From NCBI GenBank assembly GCA_030248065.1, contig JASAMV010008818.1, positions 104,028-168,027 of the forward strand: a stretch of DNA of 64,000 nucleotides, read 5' to 3'. Positions 19,704-33,400 of the stretch are shown here, in pieces (within the stretch, counting starts at the first letter, position 1; the number at the start of each line of letters is the position of its first letter). Below the pieces are notes generated by a model. That model was not told the origin of the DNA. It was given only the letters and a program-made list of their open reading frames with translations, and made no database searches. The translations under genes and the position numbers were made by a program. This stretch comes from Rhynchonema sp. JSB1_4 (taxonomy: Eukaryota > Nematoda > Chromadorea > Monhysterida > Xyalidae).

Positions 19704-21494
19704 GTTTCGGAAGAGAATTGGGCGGTTTTATCTGAAACAAAGTTTAACTTGGTTTTTTTAAATACCCAGTTAATTTACAATAAAATAAAGTTCGTGCAGA
19801 GAAATAATAGTAATGGAGGACAGGTGCTCGTATTTCAAATAAAATTCAAAATGAGACACTTTTGCCCGTCTATAATGACTGAAATGTGACAGTGACTGAA
19901 TGAAGTGCAAGCGTTAAAACGACGACATTAGTAAAACGTCCGCGTGTGCAGCAGCTTTGTTCTCGATTATTTTAATAATGAGAGAGTGCAACATCGCAAG
20001 CGCTGTGTGCTACCGAAGCCCTCGGGGCGACTTCTGCCATTTTCACATCGCGCCCCTTTCCCCGCGCGAAAATTATCTTGGAATCAGATACCAGCATGGG
20101 TAGGTAGTCGGGTGGGGAAGTGGAAAGTTCAGGTTATTGGTGGCAGTGGTGTTGAAGTGCTACAAACATTCCGACAGACTCGACGCGAAAACAAAAAAAC
20201 GCGCGCGTGTTTTTCAGCCTGCAAACTGGAGTGTGTCATTTTCATTTCACGCACGCGCACGATAGAAACAGGTTTGCCAGCACGACAGTACCCGCACACT
20301 GTACACTGCGCTCACATGCATTCAAACGCTCTGAATGCATAAAACTGGAATTCAAACATGATATACGTTGGGCATGGGACTGGCTGGACTGAGAAAGTTG
20401 CCACTGTACAAGATACACAGTAGTCCGGACCGATGTTACAGTTTACACGAGTGATCCGCAAAACGGAACATATTGCGCAGATGGGCATTGATAAGGAAGA
20501 TTCCGCGACAGTGCTGTGGAACACTTAGAGTGGCTGTGAGCCTTCGGTTGGTCCAAATGTCTTGGGGCCCGTCCAGCTCATGTCAGTGACTGGTGCTGGC
20601 GCGATATGTTGTGAAACCCGGATGAAATATCTCATGGAAACGGAAGAAGAATACAAAAATTCGCTCACGTGCACTTGAAATGCAAATTGCATTTTACTCA
20701 GCCCGACTTTTATTTTCGTTATTTACTGCTACCGATAGGTCGGTACGACATGATCGCGTGTGCAAATCCTGTTTTACATCGCATCTGTTTGTTGCTTGTT
20801 TGTACATGGGGGAAAGTTTGAGGATAAAGATAAAAAATGACCGCTGTTTTGTTGTGTATATCATAGTGAGACTCACAGCTCAGCTGTAAAGCAGAATAGA
20901 TCTTCATAAAAAAATCTTTATCAGAAAAACATTCAATATATTGTTCAATGAATCGTTACAATCAACCTAAAATTAAGCGGCGTTCGGTATCACAGGACAA
21001 TGATATTGATATTGGTCGCACAATGACTAAAAATCATCAATCAATCCCCACCACCCTCACAAAAATGGCACCCCCGACCACCCCCCCCCCCAAAACAATA
21101 CTACTGTTTGTTTGCTACAAATGCAATATACTTAAGAGAAAGCATGATTGGTTCAAGATCAATCTGGTTTAAGAAGAAAAAATGTGAAAGACTGTACAAG
21201 TTTGTCTGGGAACTTCAGAACAGCGAAAAGTCAACTGATCGCAGGGCCAATGCAAAACACCTGCAAAAACCCGAAAGAAACATTGTAAAGATTTCATGTC
21301 ATAAGTTTGCAATTTATATTTCTAATTTCAGATTACGATGGAATAAGTTGTTATGACTGTGTTGTTGCGTAAAAAGGATAAAGTTATACAATATTTGCGC
21401 AACCAGAAAAAGACTTTCGTTTTACTCAAGCATCTTTGGAGCTGGCTTTTTATCCTAAAAACAATTTACAAAATCCCATAACAAGTATTGCGCA
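19704..21494. other. Intergenic, mostly unassigned
   Basis: This holds the collagen 2 promoter region. A solitary TATTGGTCGCACAATGACT end (about 21011-21030) is the left terminus of the mariner-like MITE described below, without a partner. I find no gene. Confidence 0.3.
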
Positions 21495-24400
21495 CTAATA
21501 ACCAGGGGCCAATCGAGCAGGAGGACAATGGTCACATGAGCCAGGGGCGCCAGGGTCGCCTGAAACAAAAATAATTTCAAAAAATGGTGATCAGACATTG
21601 GGCAAATCAGAGTACTCTTCTAAATTCAAAAAGTTCAATCATAAAGACGCATCCGATCCAATTGTTATGTCAGACAACGACTTCGGACGAAAGGGTTGGT
21701 ATTATGCGGACTTAGAGCCTCTGTAGCTTCCAGGGTCTACGACTTAGGGTGGAATTTTCGAAACGGTGTAAAGATCAGTTGGGTGTAAAGGTCGGTGGAA
21801 AGTTCGGTCGAAAGCTCGGTCGGCGTAGCTTGGTGTAAACGTGAAACATTGCCTGTTATTAACGTGGAATGTTTCAAGTTTACACCGAGGTCTATCACAC
21901 TGAGCTGTCGACCGAGCTTCCACCGACCTTTACACCCAACTGACCTTTGCACCGTTTCGAAAATATCACCCTTAGGTCAGGATTGAGCCGTAGAAATTAG
22001 TTGTCCTGACGAAAGCAAGGTGTGAACCTACTATTGCAAGGGCGAGCTTGACAAGTACCTGGCACCAGCCGCAATAGTCTCACTTCGGTTACGGACTCTT
22101 GAACATTTTGCTGGTGAAACATCAATCAGTCATGCCTGATTTACCGACTTTTCATTTCAGTTTCAAACACAAACAAGAGTGTACCTGAATCGCCGGGTCC
22201 ACCTGGTTGACCGGGTGCGCCGGGTTGTCCTGGCCGACCGGAGTCACCTGGCGGGCCGATTGCGCCGTTTTGACCGTCCGTGCCCGGGTTACCTGCGTAC
22301 AGCGCATGCCAACATTCATGGGTTTTGAGGTGTTTCAATGTTGGTATTGATATTGGTCGCACAATGACTTTATAAGAATTGGTCAAATTTTTTTCCTGAA
22401 TTGCGAAGCAGGAAAGTGACGGGGCAGTGACGTTGCGTTGCGCGATCGCACACAAAACATGCGGTCACCAAAATGTTTCAGACTCGCAGCAACGTTGGTG
22501 CTGTGCTGGATTATTTTCAGGTGAAAATGTTTTGTGAGAATCACAAATAGCACAGTGGTTAAGAGTGACTGAACGTGAAAATCAGGATTCATTTGATGAA
22601 TTCTTATATAGTCATTGTGCGACCAATACACTTTACACGCGCAAAAAGATCGGTGCGCTTCAAAAAATGTTTCTTGCGGTTGACATAAAATCAGCAGAAG
22701 AAATTGACAAAACAGTAACTGGATTTGTTGCGATACACAGTTCCAAAGAACGAAAGATATGCAATCACACACAAAATTATGAGAATCATAAACACACGTT
22801 GGGAATGTTCTAAAATATGATTTGAAAGATGGCTGTCAGTCAACCATCTCAGTGTGTACAATTGGCGAGAACTTCGAGACCAAGCGAAGATTACCATTCT
22901 GCACAGGTGTGCTTCGCATAGTTATACCCCCAGCAGCACGATTTTCATCTGCTCAGTTTCTTCCTGTGCCAGTGTTACTCTCTTGCGAAAAATCTGTAGA
23001 TTCCTACAGTGTTCTGTGTGATTTATTAAAGGGTCTCCGCCATATATATGCGACCGAAACCAATCTCAACGGGACTTGGCACCGTAAGTGGGCTTGGTCC
23101 AAAACACTCACGGCCAAGAAAATTTTTGCCCATATCAGCTCCCTGTCTGAGCCAGGAGGGCGGAAAGGTAAAAAATTTTGACCCTACCTCAGACCTTGAA
23201 ATTAAAATATCGATATGTTTGGCGTGTTCTCAGTGGGCAGTTTGGTCACAAATCTTTCATAAACGTTTTGGCACTAATTTAGAACCACATTCGCTTTTTT
23301 TGGCACTACCACAGCTCGCGCTATGTTACCAAAACCACATAAATTTACGAAAAAAATTTTCCGTTGTATTTTTGGGCCACATAGAAAGCACACAGTGTTT
23401 TTATATAAAGCAGGCAAAAAAGCCCGTATATCATGCTATTCAATCGATCAATGACCAATATTCCACCGTTGTTAAGTTTCAATAAAAGCTCGCTCAACTG
23501 TGGTGAGCGTCAACTTTTTTGCCTTTTTCTGGGGACCCCAACCGCATTTCTATCTCATATCTTCCTTTTTAACAACAGTGTACCGAGATGATATATGGCA
23601 CGCCAGATAGTAAAAACATAATTGCTGTTAATCATGTGCAAATCTAGGTTGGTCCATCTGCATCCTTGGAGGTACGAGCAATTGATGAATTTTACACAAA
23701 ATTCACAATTTCAACAAATTTTCGCTTTTTAGCCTACTTACAGTTGTGACGGAATTGTGGCATTTACTGTCCGATGAAGCCCCAACATTATCGTTGTTTA
23801 TCGATCAAAATTCAAAATTATTGCTCAAACGTATCTTGAGAAAAATCGTGTGTTAATTGAGGTCCATGCGTTGGACTTGGAACCAGTGGTTTTTTAAAAA
23901 AAAATTTTTTTTTATTAAAAAAAAAATTAAAAAAAAAAAATTCGTTCCAAAAGTTAAAAAAAAAATTTTTTTTTATTATTTCAAAATTCGAAAATTTCTC
24001 TATTTTTTTGCTCTAAAAGTGCTATTTTTTGCATAAAAATTGCTATTGTTAACATCACCCGACCCTACCATGGGTGTATTGGGTGCCATAATCGTTGTTT
24101 TGTGGCATCTAGACATAGTGCACACACTCACATGGCCTCTCATGTGATTACACATGTACATGTGACTGGGTGGGCATGCATTTATCCATGCAACAGACCC
24201 GAAAGCAGTGATTCGGTGTGATATTCACTCTATATTTACACTGTTTGTCACATATTTGCATTGGTCGTGTACCGAGAGGCAATAGTTTCACCCAAATTTA
24301 CCGTCTTGAGTGTCACAAAGCCACACCAAGGCACCCACACCACGTGGAGGAAGTGTACGGGTGTGTACCTGACCACTGTTGGTACTCATTGACCATTGTT

Positions 24401-27400
24401 TAGTATTGTTTTCGTGTCGTGAGTGCTTTATATGCACTTACCACACGTTATGGAAGAAAAATGCCACTATTTTTTGCTTTAGGGCTCATTTTTTTTCGTT
24501 TCTGGCAGTTTTTGGCTGGAATAAAAAAATTTTTTTTTTAAATTAAAAAAAAAATTTTTTTTAAAAAAAAAAATGGGGTTTGAATAAAAAATTTTTTTAT
24601 TAACCACTGCTTGGAACAACCACCGGGCTTATCCGGACCAGGGTGTGCGGTGCCTTCAATAACACGATTTTTCTCAAGATACGTTTGAGCTATAATTTTG
24701 AATTTCGATCGATAAACAACGATAATGTTGGGGCTTCATCGGACAGTAAATGCCACAATTCCGTCACAACTGTAAGTAGGCTAAAAATATGACGAAAACG
24801 AAAATTTGTTGAAATTGTGAATTTTGTGTAAAATTCATCAATTGCTCGTGCCTCCAAGGATGCAGATGGACCAACCTAGATTTGCACATGATTAACAGCA
24901 ATTATGTTTTTATTATCTGGCGTGCCATATATCATCTCGGTACATTGTTGTTAAAACGGAAGATATGAGATAGAAATGTGCTTGGGGGTCCCCAGAATAA
25001 GGCAAAAAAGTTGACGCTCACCACAGTTGAGCGAGCTTTTATCGAAACTTAACTGCGGTGGAATATTGGTCATTGACCGATTGAATAGCATGATATACGG
25101 GCTTTTTTGCCTGCTTTATATAAAAACACTGTGTGCTTTCTATGTGGCCCAAAAATACAACGGAAAATTTTTTTTCGAAAATTTATGTGGTTTTGGTAAC
25201 ATAGCGCGAGCTGTGGTAGTGCCAAAAAAAGTGAATGTGGTTCTAAATTAGTGCCAAGGCGTTTATGAAAGATTTGTGACCAAACTGTTTACTGAGAACA
25301 TGCCAAACATATCGATATTTTAATTTCAAGGTGCTGAGGTAGGGTCAAAATTTTTTACCTTTCCGCCCTCCTGGCTCAGACAGGGAGCTGATATGGGCAA
25401 AAATTTTCTTGCCCGTGAGTGTTTTGGACCAAGCCCACTTACGGTGCCGAGTCCCATTGAGATTGGTTTCGGTCGCATATATGGCGGAGACCCTTTAAGG
25501 TGGAGTTATACTTGTCCATTTTGGGCGTGTAGACAATGAGGACAAATTTTTCTTTGAATCATATTTTGAAATAGAGTTGAGGCACTGATTTCGACCAGCG
25601 TAAAAGTTGTTCCCTTGCACCAAATGAACAACTTTTGCGCTGGACGAAAATTGTGCTAAATTGAAAAAAACAGAGTGAGGAAAACATAGGCTGGCTTAGC
25701 TGACTAACATGACAATAGCCGATTCTCATGAAACCGACGACAACCATGTAAATGCGAGTTCACACCATGTTCTCCTCCCCTTCTTTCTCACCTGGACGTC
25801 CTGGTTCTCCGGGGGTGCCCGGTCGTCCGGGTTCGCCTGGACGGCCTGAAACACGAAACGAACATTGTCTGTGAACGATGGATATCTTGCACTGTCAATG
25901 GTCTTTCTGATGATCTTTTATCAGGCATTGGGGTTGTCAATTTTTGTTATTGGATCGTATTTGGGATGTACCAATTTTGACCAGCGTAACAGTTGTTCGT
26001 TGAACAAGAAATGCAGAAGTATCTATAATTATGTTGGTCGAAGTTAGTATGTGCACCATCTCAGCAACTAGACATGGCCCTAACAAAAGTTGGGAAGCTA
26101 ACATTAGGCGCTCCGTCTCTGTGCTATAAGGTGGCTGCTGGGCACGCGATTTTGTAAAGTTGGTAGACCAAGAATCAAACATCAGCCAGTCAACACAAAG
26201 CCTGCAGCACTGTTCTGAGCACATAGCAGTCACTCAGCCAAACCTTGCTGCGATCACGTGACCAACCTGGTGGTGATGGGATCTGTCGCAGTTTGCCTGG
26301 CTCGCCCGGCGGTCCCTTCGGCCCTGGTTGTCCGGGCTGGCCGGGCTGTCCGGGAGGTCCGGGATCACCTGTGGACGAAATTGAGCTCAAAATTCACATC
26401 GAATTTTGTGTGAAAATGTTCCATTTCATCAAATATAAGCGGGATTGTCTTTCTTCCCAGATGTTTTTAAAGACACGAGCCTAAAGGGTCTCCGCCATAT
26501 ATATGCGACCAAAACCAATCTCAATGAGACTTGGCACCATAAGTGGGCTTGGTCCAAAACACTCACGGCCAAGAAAATTTTTTCCCATATCAGCTCCCTG
26601 TCTGAGCCTGGAGGGCTAAAAGGTAAAAAATTTTGACCCTACCTCAGCACCTTAAAATTAAAATATCGATCTGTTTCTCATATTCTTTGTGTGCAGTTTG
26701 TTCACAAATTTTTCATATACGCCTTGGGTCTAATTTAGAACCATATTCACTTTTTTGGCACTACCACAGCTCGCGCTATTTTGCCAAAACCACGGAAATT
26801 TTCGAAAAAAAATTTTCCGTTGTATTTTCCGGTCACATAGAAAGCACACAGAGCTTTTATATAAAGTAGGCAAGAAAGCTCGTATATCATGCTATTCAGG
26901 CGATCAATGACTAATTTTCCACCGCTAATAAGTTTCGACAAAAGCTCGCTCAACTGTGGTGAACCTCAACTTTTTTGCCATTTTCTGTGGATCCCAAGCA
27001 CACTTCTATCTCATATTTTCCTATTTTAGTAACAATGTACCGAGGTGATATATGGCACGCTAGATAGTAAAAATATAATTGTTGTTAATTATGTGCAAAT
27101 GTAGGTTGGTCCAGCTGCATCCTTGGAGGTACGAGCAATAAATGAGTTTTACACAAAATTCATAATTTTAGCAAATTTTCGCTTCCGTCATATTTTTAGC
27201 CTACCTACATTTGTGACGGATTTGTGGCCTTTGCTGTCCGATGAAGCCCCCACGTTGTTGTTGTTTATCGATCAAAATCCAAAATTCTAGTTCTAACGTA
27301 TCCTGAGAAAAATCATGTTAAGTGAAGGCACCGTAGACGCTGGTCCGGTTACAAGCCCGGTTGTAGTTCCAAGTCCAACGCATGGACCTCAATTAACACT

Positions 27401-30400
27401 ATTTTTCTCAAGATACGTTAGAGCTATGGTTTTGAATTTTGATCGATAAACAACAATAACGTTTGGGCTTCATCGGACAGCAGAAGCCACAATTCCTACC
27501 CAACTGTAGATAGGCTAAAAATATGACGGAAGTGAAAATTTGCTAAAATTATGAATTTTGTGTAAAATTCATTTATTGCTCGTACCTCCAAGGATGCAGC
27601 TGGACCAACCTAGATTTGCACATAATTAACAACAATTATATTTTTACTATCTAGCGTGCCATATATCACCTCGGTACATTGTTACTAAAATAGGAAAATA
27701 TGAGATAGAAGTGTGCTTGGGATCCACAGAAAATGGCAAAAAAGTTGAGGTTCACCACAGTTGAGCGAGCTTTTGTCGAAACTTATCAGCGGTGGAAAAT
27801 TAGTCATTGATCGCCTGAATAGCATGATATACGGGCTTTCTTGCCTACTTTATATAAAAACTCTGTGTGCTTTCTATGTGACCGGAAAATACAACGGAAA
27901 ATTTTTTTTTTCGAAAATTTCCGTGGTTTTGGCAAAATAGCGCGAGCTGTGGTAGTGCCAAAAAAGTGAATATGGTTCTAAATTAGACCCAAGGCGTTTA
28001 TGAAAAATTTGTGAACAAACTGCACACAAAGAATATGCGAAACAGATCGATATTTTAATTTCAAGGTGCTGAGGTAGGGTCAAAATTTTTTACCTTTTAG
28101 CCCTCCTGGCTCAGACAGGGAGCTGATATGGGGAAAAATTTTTTTGGCCGTGAGTGTTTTGGACCAAGCCCACTTACGGTGCCAAGTTTTATTGAGATTG
28201 GTTTCGGTCGCGTATATATGGCGGCAGGGTTGGATTAAAAAAAAAAAGTAAAAATTTTTTTGTAAAAAAAAAATTTTTTTTTTTAAAAAAAAAGTTGGCC
28301 ACTTTTTTTATTTTAAAATTTTAAAAAGTAAGTCCACTTTTTTTTATTATTTCATCACTTTTTTCGTTATTTTCTGACTTTTTTAAGATAAAAATGCATG
28401 TTTTCATGTGTTTTATTGCCCATGTTTCTCAAAAAATTGCCTGTGGCGCTTCTACTTCAGTTTGAAATGGTGTTGTGATGGACTCATACAGTTCCCAGAC
28501 ATCCCAACAACAGCTGCATGTATAATATAGGACACCCCATACCGTATACTGTACAGTTATTGAGCGTGTCGTAAGCGCTATCCACACACTCCACGTTGCT
28601 CGCCTGTTTGCAGTTGTGTGGATTAGCTATTTGTTGCTTTTGTGACACAAAGTGATTATGGTGTGAGTCTTTATCTCTCAGCAAATTTATCCCCAAATTC
28701 ACAAACAGAAGCAAGGTTGGTCTTCCCTTTGTCACATGCAGTATGTATACTCACATTACACACACATTACCTTCGAATTTCGCAAAATCATGACCAAAAG
28801 GGATTAGATCGCAGGTGATTACGTAAACATGCAAGTCAGTGGAAAAGTTCTCTTTAGTGTCCCTCAAAACATACGTTACTGACATGATTTCAGAAATTTG
28901 ATTCCTGAAGAAACCAATTTTTTGGGGGTCCGGAATAAAAAAAAGTGATTTTTAAAAAAAAAATTTTAAAAAGTTTTTTTTTAAAAAAAAAAAAAGTTCG
29001 ATAATAAAAAAATTTTTTAATCCAACCCTGTATGGCGGAGCCCCTTTAATGCAGCACACATTTAGAGGTTGTGACGCATGCCCAGGTATTGGTCGCACAA
29101 TGACCATATAAGAATTCATCAAATCAATCCTGATTTTCACGTTCAGTCACTCTTAACCACTGTGCTATTTGTGATTCTCACAAAACATTTTCACCTGAAA
29201 ATAATCCAGCAGATCAACCACGTTGCCGCAGGTCTGAAACATTCTCTTTACTACACGCGTTGTGTGCGATCAAGCAACGCAACGTCACCACCCCGTCACT
29301 TTCCCTCTTTACGATTCAGGGAAAAAATTTGACCAATTCTTATAAAGTCATTGTGCAACCAATATTGATGTACTGTATACACGAGACAATTCTTTTCATC
29401 TACACTATTTTGTGAATCTGATAGGGTATAACCGACCAGCTTTGAAAATTGAGTAAGAAAGTGAAACCACTGCATCTAACCTACAAGTGTTTACCTTGAT
29501 TTCCTGGGGCGCCGTCAGATCCAGGTTCGCCCGGATCGCCTGGAGGTCCATCCGGTCCTGAAAACAAGAAACAAGTTTTTTCATATGCCCACTCTCATTC
29601 ACAAGGCCCAGGGCCCCATTACAGTCTGGCATTGTGGGCCGAAACTGCACCTACACATCTGACGCAAAGCGTGCTCACAAATCGCCAAGCCAAATCGTAC
29701 ATATACTGTATCATCATTGATCCATCTTTTCTGCACAGCACGTCCACAAACCACCAGTGCACCGTACTCTCATATAGTAAATTTCCAAATTCGCTGCCGC
29801 ACAGTAAAATACGCCCCATAGTTAATGTCAAGTTTTAAACCCGAACGCTAACCATGCGCGGTTCTGAAACATTGCGCGCAGCTGCCTGGCTGGCTGGCTG
29901 GCAAGCTGCTTGTGTGTTGGCTGTCCGAATGTTTCACAAGTTGGTTTTCGGGTTTAGAACCTGACATTAACTATGGGGCGTACTTTACTGTGCGGTAGCG
30001 AATTTGGAAATTTAACTATACCACAACGTCTCCTGTGCTTTCCTTCCACGATAGCATTAGATAAACAGTCTGTGGTCGCGCATGGCATCTATATTTTCTG
30101 CACTTGGTGTATTCAGCATACAGCTGCGCGAAACATCAGGTAATCAGCATTCGCTTCACAACAGCAAATGAATCAAAAAAACAGCGTATTGTCCACTAGC
30201 CAGCGTGACTCGTTAAAATATCTGGCTTTGAACTTTGACGGTGAGGTTGCCCGGGAACGTGACTGTGTTCTGTGAATTCAGATTGACAACAGTAGGAAGA
30301 CACAAAACGCAGAAATGCAGTCCGACCTCACAAAGGCATTCAACGCTGTCAGATGATCGAAATCACGCCGGAGTATTCACATGAAGTTGCTGTCTCACGA

Positions 30401-33400
30401 AAGTGCAACACCAATGTCTTTTCAAAAGTCTTCACTGCTATGACATCACCAATATGTATACATTTCGGCTCAAACTTGTTCATTAGGTTCTTTGGGAACG
30501 CAATTTCTATGCTGGTCGAAACGTACGTGACGTCAGTGACGCTCGAAATGCAGAAAGGTCACTTGACGTAAGCAGGTTATAGATCCCTAGATTGACACCG
30601 CGGCTTGCTGCATACAAGGCATCAATGCATAAAGGGAAACCAGCTGAGATGCCCGTTACATATATTGAATACCATAACCAAAAACCAGTTTCCTTCCCGT
30701 GATTTGGTTGCGGTATCATTCATGGCAAGATTCGGTGTGTGGAATTGGGCATGGGCATGAATTTATGGAAATTGCGCGACACCGTGTCCATGGCCATTGT
30801 TATTGCTGGTGTATTTACTTTGCAGGCATATCCAAATCGGTTTCGATGGGTTATTGGTTTCAATTTTGCTTTGGCATCGTTCATCACACTCACGCAACTG
30901 TGATGCAATGCATCGGCCGGCCACTGGGTGTATAGCATACACGCGTAAACACACATGGCTAGCTGGCTGAGCAGTTTTCGCACATGGGTGCATTACAGTG
31001 CGTACGAAATGATAGTATTTTGAAAAGTCCAAGACAAACCCTACCCGCATGCCAGCCAAGCGGATATCGGCCTACAATTCTACGACACATGTGTAACCTT
31101 GTGGTCCAGGTGGTCCGTCCGGTCCCTTATCAGCTTGACACGGGCATTGTTCTGGCGGTTGTGGAAATAAATCCGACGTGATCGGGGCCGGGGGACCGGG
31201 GGGACCCAGTTCGCCGCGTGCGCCATCCCGTCCCGGTAGACCGTCACGACCGGGAGAACCGGGTGGACCAGGTAGACCGCGTTGACAAGTGCAACCTGAA
31301 TGTGTTTTATGATTGAAGTTACCGTAACTTGTGAGTCACCCAGTGAAATATGAGGACTTTTTTGTGTTTAAAGCCTGGACGTGCCCCAGCCTTTCAGGCA
31401 AAGCACAAGAAAGGACCGATGATTGAAGCCTATGCGTGAGTCGAAACGAAGTTCAATGAGTCATCAACATCATGATCTTTCCCGCGCAAACGTGTTTAGC
31501 TCAACTCGCCCGCTTCGGGCTCTCAAGCTTGGACTAAAACTGACAAGCAGGTTGAGGCTTACGTTTAGGGCGCCCTTAGTCATAGTGGAAAATAGAAAAT
31601 GGAAATGAAAAAAATAATCTATGTCCAAGTTTTCCATTTCCATTTTCCAGTATGACTAAGGGCATACTGGAAAATGGAAATGAAACTGCAGCAGTAATGT
31701 TTTGACATGTGACAAAAACATTTTCTGTTCCGTTGAGTTCTCGGCTGCTGATTGGTCAGATTTTACACAGAAAATGTTTTGTTTCATTTCCACTTTCCAT
31801 TTTCCACTATGACTAAGGGCGCATTAAAAGACATAGGCATGCTCTCTCGGCCCACCTGCAGTTCGCGGAGTGCACTTCAGGCCAAGCATTAGGCTTGGAT
31901 GCACACCCGTTTTAGGCCATCAGGCTCAAGCTTTATGTACATGTCAAATTCCAAATTTTGACGGAACCACACGGAATAATGACCGCTACGGGACCCCCAT
32001 GCACTCACATCCGCCCTGTGCTGCCGGGAATTGATTGGCGAATTGATCTCCGCCCTGCGCCGGTCTGAAGTCACCACCGAGGTATCCACCTTGAGGATCG
32101 GCCAGTCGATCTTTGAAGAAATCGCCTACAATGTCGTCCGATCGACGCACTCGATGTTGAGCTTCCTGTGAAACATTACATTATGCGCGTCTATATGCAC
32201 GAGAAAGTTGATGTCTTATAAGCGAGTATGAAATCAGCAGTTCGCGCACATGGAGATATTACGGTCACTCATCACAAACAATCTGGTACATTCGCAGTCG
32301 CGATGACCTGGTGCACCGCCCCGCCCCGGCTGTGAGAACAGGTATCGAAAAAACACGCTGGACAATATGAGTCGTGCAACCTATTTTTGGCTGCCTGTTT
32401 CGACCTACTTCTAGCAGACGGGTGGTGCACCAGATCATCGTCAGTGCGAATACACCAGATGGCCACCACGTGACCCCAAAAACACACACACACACACACA
32501 CGAGCTGGTTTTATGATAGCGAAAAACATCACTGCTCGTCAGCAGCAGGTGTCGCCAGCAGTAGTGCACATGATAACACACTCAACTCTTTCAAGGTTAA
32601 GAAATGGGACCAGGTACATAAATGGGCCCGGGGCCGGGACAAATAAGGTATGCGGATTAATCCATAATCCATTGGACCGGCTGAATTAGCGCTTGATCAA
32701 GTGGGGTCCGGTGCCCACAAACTGATCTGAGCCGAACCCGATTAAGGTTGCTTGAGTCAATAGCCATTCGGCCAAAGGCTAATGAGTAAACCCTTGGCCA
32801 AAATCCACAGTACCGCCCTACCGCCCTTATATAATCACGTCGTGCGTTTCTGTCTTTTCATCCGATATTAAAGTCAATCATCGAATTGTTGTGAGCTGAC
32901 AAATAATAACCGGTTGAGTGTTCGTACGCGAACAGTGTGACTCCAACCTGATGGGCCATGACGGCCTTGGCGATTTTGTCAGCATTCGACCTCGAACCGG
33001 TCCGAATATCGACCATCTCCTTCCACATGTCACGTGCTCGTGCCTGAAATACATATACAGTATGTATAGAGTGAATCATATAATGTACATAGACCGTGTA
33101 GTTACAGTGAAACCCACTGGTATTGGCCTGAGAATTCCGATTAGACAACCTCCTGCTGCCCGAAATGTTGTGAGAACCTGCGTGCACATGCACACTGTCC
33201 GACAACGAGAGGAAATGGCAAAAAAGGTAGTAATAAGAATACACATTTTTTCTTTGCTTATTTGTTGAGTGCAGCAATCTGATCATGACCAAACTCGGTG
33301 ATCAGATGAGATCTGGCCAGGTAGACCGATCACATCAATAAGTCTTGCAGATGCGATCCGCTCAACTTCGACACGGGCCCAAGTTTTTAATACCTACACA

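Noticed and set aside
23030..25494. Inverted arms as an assembly artefact
   Set aside because: A second independent copy (26485-29047) with the same ends and a different nested insertion argues for a real foldback family.
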